Source: Paragonimus skrjabini miyazakii (Eukaryota > Platyhelminthes > Trematoda > Plagiorchiida > Troglotrematidae). From it: a stretch of 64,000 nucleotides of DNA. Positions 37,575 through 48,194 of the stretch are shown here, piece after piece. Below the pieces are notes generated by a model. The model ran no database searches, was not told where the DNA came from, and saw only the letters and a program-made list of their open reading frames with translations. Each line of letters begins with the position of its first letter. Position 1 is the stretch's first letter. The stretch covers positions 3,189 through 67,188 of the forward strand of contig JTDE01022195.1 of assembly GCA_014338405.1 (NCBI GenBank), read 5' to 3'. Position numbers and translations under genes: made by a program.

Positions 37575-37790
37575 ACTAGTGATTTGCATTGATACTTAAC
37601 TGCCATACGGCCATGAAAACACATCATACCCACCCAAGAAAAAGAGATAGGAGGTAACTACTAAGAACAACTAGGTCTACGCTCAAACATTGAATGTCAA
37701 GCTAACTACACCTAGCAAACAAACAACCGAGGTATAAATGAAAGTGAGGAGTCACCAGCTTACGGCTTTCACTGTCCAGCGTCATTCAGT
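37575..37790 (-). repeat. RTE-type LINE 3' tail, family B copy 4 (antisense)
   Basis: The reverse complement follows the copy at 52530-52700 block by block: AGTCACC-GCTGGTGACTCCTC-like 5' part, GTTGTTTGTTTG, TAGACCTAGTTGTT, TCTTGGGTGGG and CATGGCCGTATGGCAGTTAAG. It is clearly diverged and lacks a clear ATG tail. It overlaps the first part of an open frame at 37738, which is therefore not a gene. Confidence 0.65.
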
Positions 37791-38183
37791 TCACTTACTT
37801 CACAGACAACTCGGCCAAATAACAACAACATTCACGCCACGATTAGCCGCCATTTCACCTAACATCTCCAGCCACCCACTGTATAGGTTGCGAGACCCGC
37901 AGTCTGGGAGAAGAACCATACCTACAGAGGTTAACCCCTTGATGAGCGGTTTCATTTCTCTAGGGCAAGTTGTCTTCTGTCCAATTCGTGTTTTACGCCA
38001 GTCGGCCGCGGCCTAGACAGACAGTGATCGGCGTGGCAGATGACTGGTAAGTTACTGATACTCTGGTATATTCATCTGAATGGTTACAGTTCCATCCGCC
38101 TTTGTTCAGATTTCGTATGAAACAATTTTCTCTCGGTTGGCTTAGCCGCATTCAACTAACCGTTTTCTTTCCCGATCCCCCAG

Positions 38184-38531
38184 CCCATCCATCAGATGCT
38201 CACCTCAGTTAACAAACCACCATGGGAATTTAGTTCCCTGATCTACGACGTGGTTTTCTACATCCTCCTGGCGGCCATTCTTATCGGTCAACTTATGCTA
38301 CTGGCCCGCGAGGCTCGCAAAGTTTTTGACCATTTGGTGAAAAAATTCTTTTTGGGTCGGAAATTGACGGAATTTACGATGGAAGACTGGAATCAGATCC
38401 ATATCAACAAGTACACACCGTTTCAGGTGGACTATGTAAAGGGCAATACAGAGGACTATCGTCTGCACATCGAGGACTACAGGGAATTATTGGGTCTGCT
38501 CAACTTTGTGGGGGAACAGAGTGGGACATGA
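38184..38531 (+). CDS. terminal exon of unidentified gene 2, single-pass membrane protein
   Basis: The acceptor TTTCTTTCCCGATCCCCCAG is followed by 115 open codons and TGA 38529-38531. Early in the exon is a clear membrane helix (SSLIYDVVFYILLAAILIGQ, continuing LMLLA). A basic juxtamembrane stretch (REARKVFDHLVKKFF) and a hydrophilic tail (MEDWNQIHINKYTPFQ ... EDYRELLGLLNFVGEQ) follow. The positive charges suggest a cytosolic C-terminus. A poly(A) signal AATAAA lies at 38564-38569, so this is a real gene end. I considered a polycystin-type channel because of the helix followed by basic residues and W-N, but the match is too weak to name it. Confidence 0.75.
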   Translation, partial: PIHQMLTSVNKPPWEFSSLIYDVVFYILLAAILIGQLMLLAREARKVFDHLVKKFFLGRKLTEFTMEDWNQIHINKYTPFQVDYVKGNTEDYRLHIEDYRELLGLLNFVGEQSGT

Positions 38532-38563
38532 GTGCATGGGAAGACGAAAATGACACAAATATC

Positions 38564-38569
38564 AATAAA
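38564..38569 (+). promoter_or_regulatory. poly(A) signal of gene 2
   Basis: AATAAA lies 33 bases after the stop codon at 38531 and is followed within 20 bases by T-rich sequence (GTGGTTATTTTTGCTC), the usual layout of a cleavage and polyadenylation site. Confidence 0.7.
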
Positions 38570-38632
38570 GTGGTTATTTTTGCTCTTTCCTGACATTTTC
38601 CTTTGCATATGAAAACGTAACTCAAACTAAAC

Positions 38633-40035
38633 TTACTGAGTTGTCAATAAACTATTTTTCATGAAGCCTGTCTTAAGAGAATAGGTTTGAATTCCCAACC
38701 TAGACATGAATGTAAACTGATGGTTGAACAAGAATCGCCTTAATAGTTCTCTCCTCCCGAAACTGAAAAAAGCACGTTTAAATGTGATAAAACAACGTTC
38801 TACTGGCCATCGGACCAAAAATGATACGACGTAGGATGGATAGGCTCATCGCTATTCAAGGCACAAAACTGGGTACAATGTACAGACTTGATTTACATGC
38901 CGTTCTAGGACACAAGCATCTCAGGAAATCCGAAGTGACAGGATACGTGTTGATGCACTAAAATGATGTTGGTTGTTGTCCCACGTTGCGTCGGAAATAT
39001 TTCTGCACACTTAGAATGAGCATCGATCACAATGAGGCAGTTGGTTTCACTAAGTAGACTAGCCAAATCTACCAGACTACGGATGCATCGAGTAGGGTCA
39101 CGATTGTAATGAAACTTTAATACACTGTTAGCGGACTGAGCTCAACAGGAAGTGAGAACTGACTTGATATTGTCAAATGTTCTCTCATACTAGAGAACAG
39201 TGGTATCGTTTGTCAACAGTTGATTTAGTGACGTGAGAAATCCATGTATGGTAGATAAGACTGAGTTGTGGTGATTCACTAGACCCAGAAAAGATAACAG
39301 AAATGTTAGGTCGGTAGACGATGGCAGAATCAGAGCGTCTACCGCTCTGATCGATCATAAACCCTGATTGCTTGATCGATTGAGGAAAACATATATTTAT
39401 TTGGACATAACTGAAACCCAAAATCTCCTATTCTGTGCAGCACACAGTCCATTCTGTCAACTAGTTCATCCGAAATCTTACAGATAGTCTAAGTATATTG
39501 CTGCATTTGGAACGCTAGTTAACAATTTATCAATTATTTTGTGTAAAATTGTCGGGGTTTTCTTAACACCAAATGGATGACAGCTATGGCCGAACCGATC
39601 ACGGCGAGTAGTAACAATTAAAAACCATTTCGAGTCCTATTCAACCTCGATTTGGAAGTAAGCATCAAACAGGTTTAACTCAGTGGAAGCTTCTCTACCG
39701 TTGAGCTTTATGGACAAATCGTCTGGTAAAAGGGATGAATACTGCTGTGTTTCTAGGATAGTATTTGAATCAGTGGAGTACTCACCACAAATTCGCCTTA
39801 TTGTGACTGAAGCAGCCTACGACGTGATGATTCCCGTAGTTTCCAACCTTCGTAACTCCCGATCTATTAGTGGTACAACTAAATACGGTACTGTAGGTTT
39901 ACAACAGAACCCTAGTTGAAGGTTCACTTTGACTTGAAGCTGTGTGCGGCAATCAAACTGTACAGTACAGACTTTTGCGTGTCGTTTCTGTAACTCCTCA
40001 GGAAGCTCTGTAATTCGCGGCTGTGAAGTACGGCT
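38633..40035 (-). pseudogene. Ty3/gypsy pol pseudogene (reverse transcriptase plus integrase)
   Basis: Read on the - strand from about 40035 down, the frames give a decayed gypsy pol: a pre-RT segment (PTVPYLVVPLI--ELRRLETTGIIT), LPDDLSIKLNGREASTELNL then FDAYFQIEVE, HPFGVKKTPTILHKIIDKLL, and the catalytic box as YLDYL, in which the second aspartate is lost. After a reduced connection region (39420-39180) comes an integrase core: CLIVIDAHSKCAEIFP, then HFGFPEMLVS followed by a stop where a catalytic aspartate is expected. The integrase end is at 38818-38633 (CFITFKRAFFSFGRRELLRR). RNase H is largely missing. Many stops. It lies tail-to-tail with gene 2, ending about 100 bp past that gene's stop. 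Confidence 0.82.
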
Positions 40036-40039
40036 AGAA

Positions 40040-41695
40040 GCGTGAGATCATCACATTGACTGGCAATAAGTAAACTGAATAATCTTAACCCCTCTAACAA
40101 TCAATACCTAGAAGACTGAAGTTGGTATTTGACGGGTAGAAAGCATCCTTAATTGATTCTCCTTTGGAGGACACAATTTATTGAAATCCTGGTGTTAGTT
40201 CCAACAATCCGCCTGAAGCTTCGCAAGCTACGTGCATCGTGACCACGCATGTAAGTTTCTTATTGGCGACGGCAACTTACGTGTTGTGACTTGATTTACG
40301 GCCTACGAGCGCGTAAACGGAAACGGAATAAAGGTCAGTGAAAGGGTGGATAACAGCACGATGGATAACGGTCAGTTAGTCTCTTCCAATCCAACCCATC
40401 CACCCGAAGCTAACGCACGAACACAGGGAAAGGACAGGCTCTCAAACAGAGCTTCTTTATATCGCTCAGCCAAAAGACAACATGGTCACAAACCCGTTCG
40501 TATTTATAAGGTTTGCAACTAGCAACGAAACAAAGCCAAAAAGAATGGATCAGAAAAATGTCCAGACAGTGCAGTCTAGGCATGTAGTTAGGATGATAAC
40601 ACCAGTTGTAACGACGGCTAGGGACGATCGTGGAGACCGGAGAAGTACACGACTATGGCAACGGTGAAGGTCGCTGACATCGTACCTTGTTCGTCTTATT
40701 GTCACACAGTAGGTCTGGGGTACTGGCAACTTCTCCGTTATTATGAGAAGTCGAAGTTATGTCTGATTCAGTGTCTAACTGCAGACGGGCCTGACGAACA
40801 CCAATCAGTAATGAAACATAAATTCCACGAGTTTGACATCCAATTTAAAAGTGGTCAATAAACTGTTGGAAATACTCACCGATGTATTGGACATCGGAAA
40901 AGCACTATGTTTATTTCTCGTTTGTATGGATGGGAAATTATCGTTTTATGACTTACCCTGTGCCAAGTTATGCCTCAATACTTGTTGAATCTATAAAACT
41001 GTGCGAAATATCATCCACCACAAAGCCAACAAGCATTTAAAAGCTGTTTGGTGAGACCAGTGGGTTCTGAACGTTGACGTAAGTCCAATTACATTGACTT
41101 TGGTCGTTTTATGGCAGCCTGACTACTAAATCATGATAGTATCATGTTTGAGATTGGTAAGCCGTTGCTCGATTGTGTAGAGCAGTTTGGTTCTCACTCG
41201 ATTTTGGTAAAAATACGAGTTCGGATATCTGCGTCACTCAGTGAGTGTAGGTAGTTAACGAAGGCCAAACTATTAGATTCATCATCCACAGTAGACCGCA
41301 ACTTGAAACGTTAGTATTCGCAGCTGACAGTGCGTGTACTAGTGAAGAAATCATCATCCTCTCTGTTGGTCAGGTTGGGACAGTGATAACTAAAGCTGAA
41401 GAGTGAGACTTGTGAACCGACCAGTTGAGTTGACTAATTCGAGTCGCATCAATGAGATTAAAATCGTGTGAGCTTTTTGAGGGAATGAAGTCAATACGCT
41501 TCGGGTGTTCAACGGTCCCCGGCTTCCGCAACAATAAATGAACGCTCTATGAACCGTCATGAGTAGAAAAATCCGTGTGAACAGTATTCACATAACGTTT
41601 GAACCATTTCTTGACGTTGACATTAGCTGTAAGGTCGAGTGAGAATTCCGTGGTGTTGCTTGCCACTGATTACTCTGCAGCACAACTGTAAGTAG
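40040..41695. other. intergenic, no gene recognised
   Basis: Only short frames. The pol pseudogene may extend somewhat further right than called, but no conserved block was seen. Confidence 0.4.
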
Positions 41696-41700
41696 ATGGA

Positions 41701-41701
41701 G

Positions 41702-41793
<92 letters not shown>
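41701..41793. repeat. (GTT)31 microsatellite
   Basis: Thirty-one uninterrupted GTT units. On the - strand they would read as a run of glutamine or threonine codons, but nothing around them looks coding. Confidence 0.97.
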
Positions 41794-41799
41794 GGGGGA

Positions 41800-42780
41800 A
41801 CTGAAAGTCCCAGCACACTGAACTCCCTTTGTAAAATTACCTTCAAGTCTTCAGAATGAATCTCCGTCGCCAAATATGCTGCGTCTTGTAGTGACTACAC
41901 TAACAGTTCACTCATTGGTCGCGTGCACATAGTTTAAGACCCTTAAATTCATTCACAACGATAAGGAGCAGACAAAAGGTTGGTCACGTGGATGGTCGAG
42001 GCGAAGTTACTACACAGTCAGATAACGATGCAATGCCCAATAGCAAACGAATATGGTTGGTCATAGGCTAATGATAAATCAGGAGGCGGCAGAGGAGTGG
42101 AAGACAAAAACCACCAATACTTCGATGAAAGGTGGTAAATGTCTCATTAGTCTGAACACGGTTAATCCTAGGACGTTAGTAAAGGAGCTTGGCTCTAATA
42201 CCTACACTCGTACTTCACAGTTACCGCGTGTTGCAATCTCGGTTTCTCCTCGACTTATTTACTCAACTTTGCCTTACAGTTGATGAACTCCCATACTTCC
42301 GTACCTCAAAGTTAAAGATTTTACTTCTCATTTTAACCTTACTATTGACTAACCAGAATTGATCGACTGAACTGCACTTTCCGCCAAGCACATGAAAGTG
42401 GTTTTAACTCAGAGGTTACACTGGATGCAAGATGTGTAGGTATTACCATAAAAGGCTTGTTTCGTACACTGCGATGACAATTGCACAAGCGTTATTTTGA
42501 CTTTAGTTACTGTGACAGGCTAGTCGGGACAATGATGAAGCGGCAGTCATACATGCTGGCACAATTAGTGAATTTTGTTGAATGTGCTCATTTTTGTTCA
42601 CTTTAGACCGGATAGGACCTTATCCGAATGTGAAATTATTGGGTGGCTAATAAATACACAGGTGAAAAAGCATTCAACATTTGGGTCTCTTCTAAAATTA
42701 TCAGCTATCACACCACTTATCAACACTTGTGTCGCCACCATTACAATACAGTTACAAAACAATACAAAGTGTCACCCCTG
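41800..42780. other. intergenic, no gene recognised
   Basis: Short frames only, without recognisable domains or splice context. Confidence 0.4.
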
Positions 42781-42783
42781 TGT

Positions 42784-42855
42784 GGGGATGTAGCTCAGTG
42801 GTAGAGCGTCCGCTTTGCATGCGGAAGGCCCCGGGTTCGAACCCCGGCATCTCCA
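42784..42855 (+). tRNA. trnA-UGC: tRNA-Ala (UGC)
   Basis: A 72-nt full cloverleaf. The acceptor stem GGGGATG/CATCTCC has one G-U pair and discriminator A. The D arm is GCTC/GAGC and the anticodon arm TCCGC-TTTGCAT-GCGGA with anticodon TGC. The T arm is CCGGG-TTCGAAC-CCCGG. No CCA is encoded, as expected in the nuclear genome of an animal. A box (TAGCTCAGTGGTAGAGCG) and B box (GGTTCGAACCC) are intact. TTTT occurs at 42859-42862, a likely pol III stop. It could be a functional gene or a very young tRNA-derived copy; intact stems favour the gene. Confidence 0.95.
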
Positions 42856-43169
42856 GCCTTTTGGCTGTTGTCTTTAGAAACCAGTTAGCAGGTTGACAAT
42901 TATACAACAAAATTGCTGCAATTTAAAGGAATATGCACCCACTACGGAGTTGTATTTTTAGGTTTATTATACTTACACCCTTATCTAACACGTTTCCTGA
43001 AGAATTATTAAATTACGTTTGAATCAAAACTGAAGGTGGGAATATTTGTTCGTTCGTATTGTTTACGGTGTAACATGAGGTCGAATACCTACGGAACAGA
43101 ATACACCAGTAGTCTCGTGGTACACCGTTTACTTAAAAAGGTCGGGGGTTGGCCGTTGACGAGCGACTG

Positions 43170-43260
43170 AACTGGAAGTGTACATGTACATATATTTGTG
43201 TACATGTATGTGTACATGTATACATGTACACTTCCAGTTTGCGCGGCGCTATAGCGCAAA
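43170..43260. repeat. long perfect hairpin plus GC palindrome
   Basis: The 19-base arms AACTGGAAGTGTACATGTA (43170-43188) and its exact complement (43221-43239) enclose a 32-base TGTACATG-rich loop. Directly after it is the 12-bp palindrome GCGCTATAGCGC (43246-43257). Function unknown; it could be the end of a foldback element or a by-product of TGTACA slippage. Confidence 0.75.
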
Positions 43261-43289
43261 CAAATACGAACAGGCAGTCGGATAGCACG

Positions 43290-44015
43290 CGTTATGCGTG
43301 CTTTCGTAATGGTCTAATTACAACTTACAAACACACTCTATACAACATACAGGTCAATGAAATCTGTAGTGAGATCACCTTCGACGTCCCCAAAATCCTA
43401 AACTCCCCGTGGCGTGAGAGTTGCCTTGCCAGTACCACCACCCTGGTCCACATTACCTTGTGAATGTAAATTTACTACAAACCACTAGCATCTAAGTTAG
43501 TGTGTTGGCGCAGGTATCGCAGTTTTACTTGTAAGTATATTAGGAATCTGCGCCATCTCTACCATTGTAGGCTACATTCACTAGGATAACAGTGTTTTAG
43601 CTACTGCCGTTGGGAACGCCGCCCAACCAGGCTGACACTTGTTTGAATCCTGAAGGTCAACTGGAATTTCCGTTGACATTCGTCCTCTCTGGCGGCTGCC
43701 GTGCGGTTGTGCTGAAGGTTCTCTCACGTCCAGCTCCCTAGCGCCCTTATTCGTTGCGTTGAAGTCCGCTTGTGTACGGTGAGTAAATAACTAAATAAAG
43801 TTTGTTTGCAGATTCACCGTCTTCTCACTGTGACTTCCGATCCGTGTTAATATAAGGCTGGGGAAACCTTGGGTGTACGAACCCTGGAGCTAGCATCACG
43901 AAAAATCTCCAGAACGCTACATTCCCACCGCTATGGTAATGAGGACTATCAAACCTTTACACTCATTGTGGTTGTCCAGACGGGATTATGCACCTTGGCG
44001 TCTAATTCTCTGTTT
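43290..44015. other. intergenic, no gene recognised
   Basis: A small hairpin GCACGC-GTTAT-GCGTGC lies near 43287. Nothing else identified. Confidence 0.35.
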
Positions 44016-44016
44016 T

Positions 44017-44018
<2 letters not shown>

Positions 44019-44079
<61 letters not shown>
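44019..44079. repeat. (AT)n microsatellite
   Basis: About 30 uninterrupted AT units. The open frame running through it encodes only alternating Tyr/Ile and is not a gene. Confidence 0.97.
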
Positions 44080-44081
<2 letters not shown>

Positions 44082-44084
44082 GGT

Positions 44085-46475
44085 GATAGATATCCTACAC
44101 GCCAGCACGACCGATAGAAGCGTGACTGTGGATAGTTCACTCTCATGTGCGAGTTTCTTCTGTCGATTCAGTCATACGGATGTCTGAGTGCCAGTCATGT
44201 AAACTGTGATGTTGCATCTCAATTTATTGTCACAATGTCGTAGTACAGGTTGTCCCATAATTGTAGACCCGGTTACTAAATCCGGAGTCCGAACCAAAGG
44301 GCTTACCCAACAGACAGGTCTTTCAACCAAGTCGGTTTAACGAACGTGTACAGGACGCCGTTGGAATCAAAGCTAGATTAACTGGCGTGGATATATACGC
44401 GCATTCCTAGTCATGTCGCTCGCCACCGTCGTCCTAGATGTGTGGCTACCATGGTCCATGATCGATAATACCTGGCTGCTGACACAACTTTTTAAGTGTT
44501 TCAGCGCTTAAAAGACAACATTAAACCAGCAACCGGCACGCGTTTTCGACTGCAATTGGACAGAGAATAAATATGACGTTTTCGTAATGGATTGTGCTAT
44601 CACGATAATTTTTTCATCGAACGATGGATGATAAAAAGCTGCACTCAAGTAGAAAACATCTACCAATTACTAAGAGACTGATCAAAAACTAACAATTTTC
44701 CAGTAGAGTTTGAAGTAAGTCGCATTGTTTTTAGGTTCATGGACAACATATAGAATCTGGAATATTTGTGAAAGGTGTTGATCAAATACGGTCTAACCAA
44801 GCGGACATTTGGGCATTTGTAAATCGATTAACGCCTTAAATTCAACTCCAGATATATCAGTAAAGACTGACGATAGTTTATTTATGAGAGAAGAATTTTT
44901 GTTTAGCGAGAAATTTCAGTTTCACTTCAACCAAGTTCTTCTTATAACCTCAGAGAGCACTTTAATTTCAACGAGGTTTTCCTCACAGCTTGATGAACAA
45001 GTTACAAGACAATCCAATACTTCTTAAGGTCAGTAAACATTACTGAGTAGAAATATTCCGATAATGAACAGACACAATCCGTATGAGGTTTGGAAAGCTT
45101 TCCAACCCGTACGGTGTAGTGTTCGTTCCAGTGAACTCATTACAGCTTAGCTCTTGTTAGATATCTTTTCAGTACAATGAGAAGAAGACAGACTGGACGA
45201 CAGTCAGGTTCTTAAGTCCTTCTTGATGCACATCTTATCTAATACTACAACTTTTTAAGCAATACACGTTATGACAAGGATACCAAAATCTCCGCCAAGA
45301 GACATGTGTACACACTTGGTTGTCACTGATGGGAAGACTGCATTCATGTGATCATAGTTGGACTACTTTGTAGCCAGTCTGTATAATGCTAGGTGCATGT
45401 GAGTCATTGATGTAACATAGCTACTCCTCTTACTCTGTTACACTGGTTGCGTATACTTGATAGTTAGTTTTTTTAATGCTAGTAAACATTACATGATATA
45501 TTATGGTCATTTATTATATGTGTATACATTAAAATATGAATAGTACGTCCATATTATATACTGTACATGTGATGTTATATGTGTAGTAAGTAATATGATA
45601 TGAATATCATATGAATATAGCACGAATAACAGTGAAATCGATATTATCATTATCATACTCAGTGGCTAATTTCATCTACTCACATGTCCCCTTCTACACT
45701 ACTCAAGCAGTGAGATACAAATTATCTCTGTTACGTCATGTATAAGCCAAACCTGTATGGTTATCTGCGTTCTAAAGTTTTTCCTCCGTGAGACACGCGT
45801 TTGTGTATCGTGGATCAAACTATGCTAGCCCACAGAACAGCGTTCAACGACCGAGTTTATCCCCGTTCAATACAATACGGAAGCTTGATCATTTGCTTTG
45901 AGAGCTCGAAAAGTTATCTGTCGGTAGGGCCAGATATGTAATCATACTCACTACCCAGAGAGTGTAATTGGGACAAGGCAGGGGGTATATAGCTGACTAC
46001 CCTCCAAGTCTGAGTGTGGTTCGGCTAGCCCGATTGACCAATGTGCGACAGTCGTTTTACATGTACACGAACAGCGACTTTTAAACAAAGCTTCTCACAG
46101 ACTGTCATCGGAATTACTGTCTGAAGGACTGATACTGGAACGTATGGAGTAGTGTATTTGTCAAGTCTGTGCTTTTTAGCACACACCGATGACGGTAAAT
46201 CAGGAAGATAAAAAGGCAAAATGGTATCACTCAATATGTCAAGTTACTACTACGATTTGCAACAAAACGAGTTTATTTCGGACAAGCATATAAAAAAATA
46301 ACGAATGGTGATCACAGACCTATCCGAAATTTTTTTGCTTTTAGACTATTCACTGATCGACTGAAACATTTCTGACTTGACAAAGAGGCATTTCAAAAAC
46401 TGAATATTCCTTGGAGCGATTTCAACAGTGAACATTGGTCACTGCGGCCATCATCATTTGTGCAAAGCCACGTGA
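44085..46475. other. intergenic, AT-rich patch, no gene recognised
   Basis: 45470-45650 is strongly AT-rich with interrupted short palindromes (for example GATATGAATATCATATGAATAT). The rest shows no domain or known repeat of this window. Confidence 0.4.
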
Positions 46476-46479
46476 TAGT

Positions 46480-46800
46480 CAAGTAATGACCTGGGCAGGA
46501 AATACGATGACCTTGACAGTCCCGTTGGGTACAATGGCTAGGTGTCGTCACTCCGGTTGATGACTTTGTGATCACTCAAAATGTTGGTTAGAAATTCTGT
46601 CCGAGACAAAAACACGCCGCCATCAATGGTTTACAAACATTCATAAATTTTTAGTTTTTCCCCTTGACTTTGTTTTATCCACTTTTATCACTTTTGATGC
46701 TTCTTTCTCTTGAGGTATTCCACGCAAATGTTTCGTTGAGATGCGGCTTCAGGGACAGTCTTGTATGGTCAGGTTAATAGCGTTCATGAATGAATGAATA
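46480..46800 (+). repeat. RTE-type LINE 3' end, diverged (family A-related copy 3)
   Basis: The coding end is recognisable from the pattern 'DHSKCWLEILSETKTRRHQW', which matches the same place in the 18095-19705 copy (DHSNRWLETLSE...). A 3' UTR with GGTATTCCACGCAAATG and GGTCAGG follows. The tail is ATGAATGAATGAATA, a tetranucleotide in place of the ATG tails of the other copies. Confidence 0.7.
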
Positions 46801-46804
46801 AGTT

Positions 46805-47780
46805 GAACAAATGCGTTCAGTTTCGACAATGTTCATTCTGCCGGTAACACTGTTCCCGAATCTCAACTTATCAGTAGCGCGACAGGTTCACAGTTATCTT
46901 AAAAGCAGCACGTTAGTTCAGTAGACTGTTTACCATAAATGAGATTTACTGCCAATTTTTTTTTAATCGTGTTTGAGCATTTTCTATACCAAACGCACGG
47001 AACATTCATTTAACCAGCCTACACAAGGCAATTGGATAGTTATGTAAATTTTCCTGATGATTTAAACACCGGCTACTCATGAGTAGTGTGATTCAAAACA
47101 GCCGTTTTGCTAATACTTTTCCAGGAAGGCACAGCAAACCGACGGAAGCCTGGCTTCTTGTGATGAGAACACTTAGGAGTCCAGTAGTGAGATCGTTTCG
47201 AGGCCGTCTATCTCTTCTGTATCTTATGCTAGGGTTCTTTAAGATATATTCTAAGCGTGATCGGCAACAGAAAGCGATGAGTTCACACACGTTGTTCCCA
47301 CCCTCGTAAACAAGTAACCAAATTTATATGAACAGAGAAAACAAAAATTCCTTCAGAATATCTGACTATGACAGTTAATGAATCAGCCCTTCGGATTCGG
47401 TCATGCAAAATACTGCAAGGTTTCCGATCAGTTATAATTACTAGAGAAACACTAGGCTAAGTTTGAAAAGTGATGTCAGAAACTTCATGCTGCGTGATTT
47501 GTTCCACGAGGGAGTTCACTGCATCTTTACGAGTGCTTACAGCAGACTGTAAAAGTTTGTCAAATCAAAATCAAACCGCAAAACAAACTACAATGAAATG
47601 TCTATCGTCTGTTGGTGCACAGACTATGTCATTGTACCGAACAGTTTGAACCCACTAGATGGGACTGTTTCTTCTTATGACAAACGTCTCAGCATACCGA
47701 AGAAGGTGTGGGTTAATGATCCTGTAGGTGACTGATCTATTTGGTGGTAGCTGGCTGATGATGGGTTAATGACAAGTGTC
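46805..47780. other. intergenic, no gene recognised
   Basis: Nothing beyond short frames was seen. Confidence 0.4.
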
Positions 47781-47785
47781 GAGTA

Positions 47786-48190
47786 ATGGTTGAAACATTC
47801 GTCGGAATGCTCCCCTTGTCACATCTTCAGACAGTTATCAAGCGGGCCTTCAACGCTGCTCGTCGGTCGTATTTTACAGAACCGTTCACATCCCAACATG
47901 CTCATTCAAACAGCCGATGGCTATGTCCATCAAATTTCATGTCATCTACACATATCAACGTGGGTGTGGAGTCAGTTACATTAGCAGAACCGAGCGCCAG
48001 TTGCAGACCAGAATTAGCGAACATATGCCGAGCTGTGTCAGACGCCAGATTACGCAACTGATCGATGCCATGTCAGTCGCCGCCACCACCTTCATTCGAA
48101 CTTAGACTCTCAAAACAGCATACATTACCTAGAACAATCAGACCTCCGTCTTTCATTCTGCATCAGACCTGGAGAACAACACATTCATCT
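47786..48190 (+). pseudogene. Penelope-like element fragment (GIY-YIG)
   Basis: In the frame 47917-48105 the + strand reads FHVIYTYQRGCGVSYISRTE then RQLQTRISEHMPS. This is a PLE-type GIY-YIG endonuclease start: the C-x-C-G--YI-RT pattern, with the first cysteine replaced by arginine and the Gly of the YIG triplet by Ser. The region before it (47786 on) may hold connector sequence in other frames, and the tail is frameshifted. 5' and 3' truncated, dead. Confidence 0.68.
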
Positions 48191-48194
48191 GTGG

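Noticed and set aside
37738..38046. Coding exon around 37738-38016, or a shorter exon 37964-38046 with good GT-AG borders
   Set aside because: The left part is an antisense LINE tail. The shorter exon ends in phase 2 and would put a stop in the terminal exon at 38184, which needs phase 0.
38184..38531. Naming gene 2 as a polycystin-type channel
   Set aside because: A helix followed by basic residues and a W-N pair is too little. The expected pore helices and the EF-hand or coiled-coil tail are absent.
41588..41873. Possible polyglutamine or polythreonine protein on the - strand
   Set aside because: The frames exist only because of the (GTT)31 microsatellite. No splice signals, start context or coding-like flanks.
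43933..44187. 84-codon frame on the + strand
   Set aside because: It is carried through an (AT)n run as alternating Tyr/Ile; the ends show no coding character.
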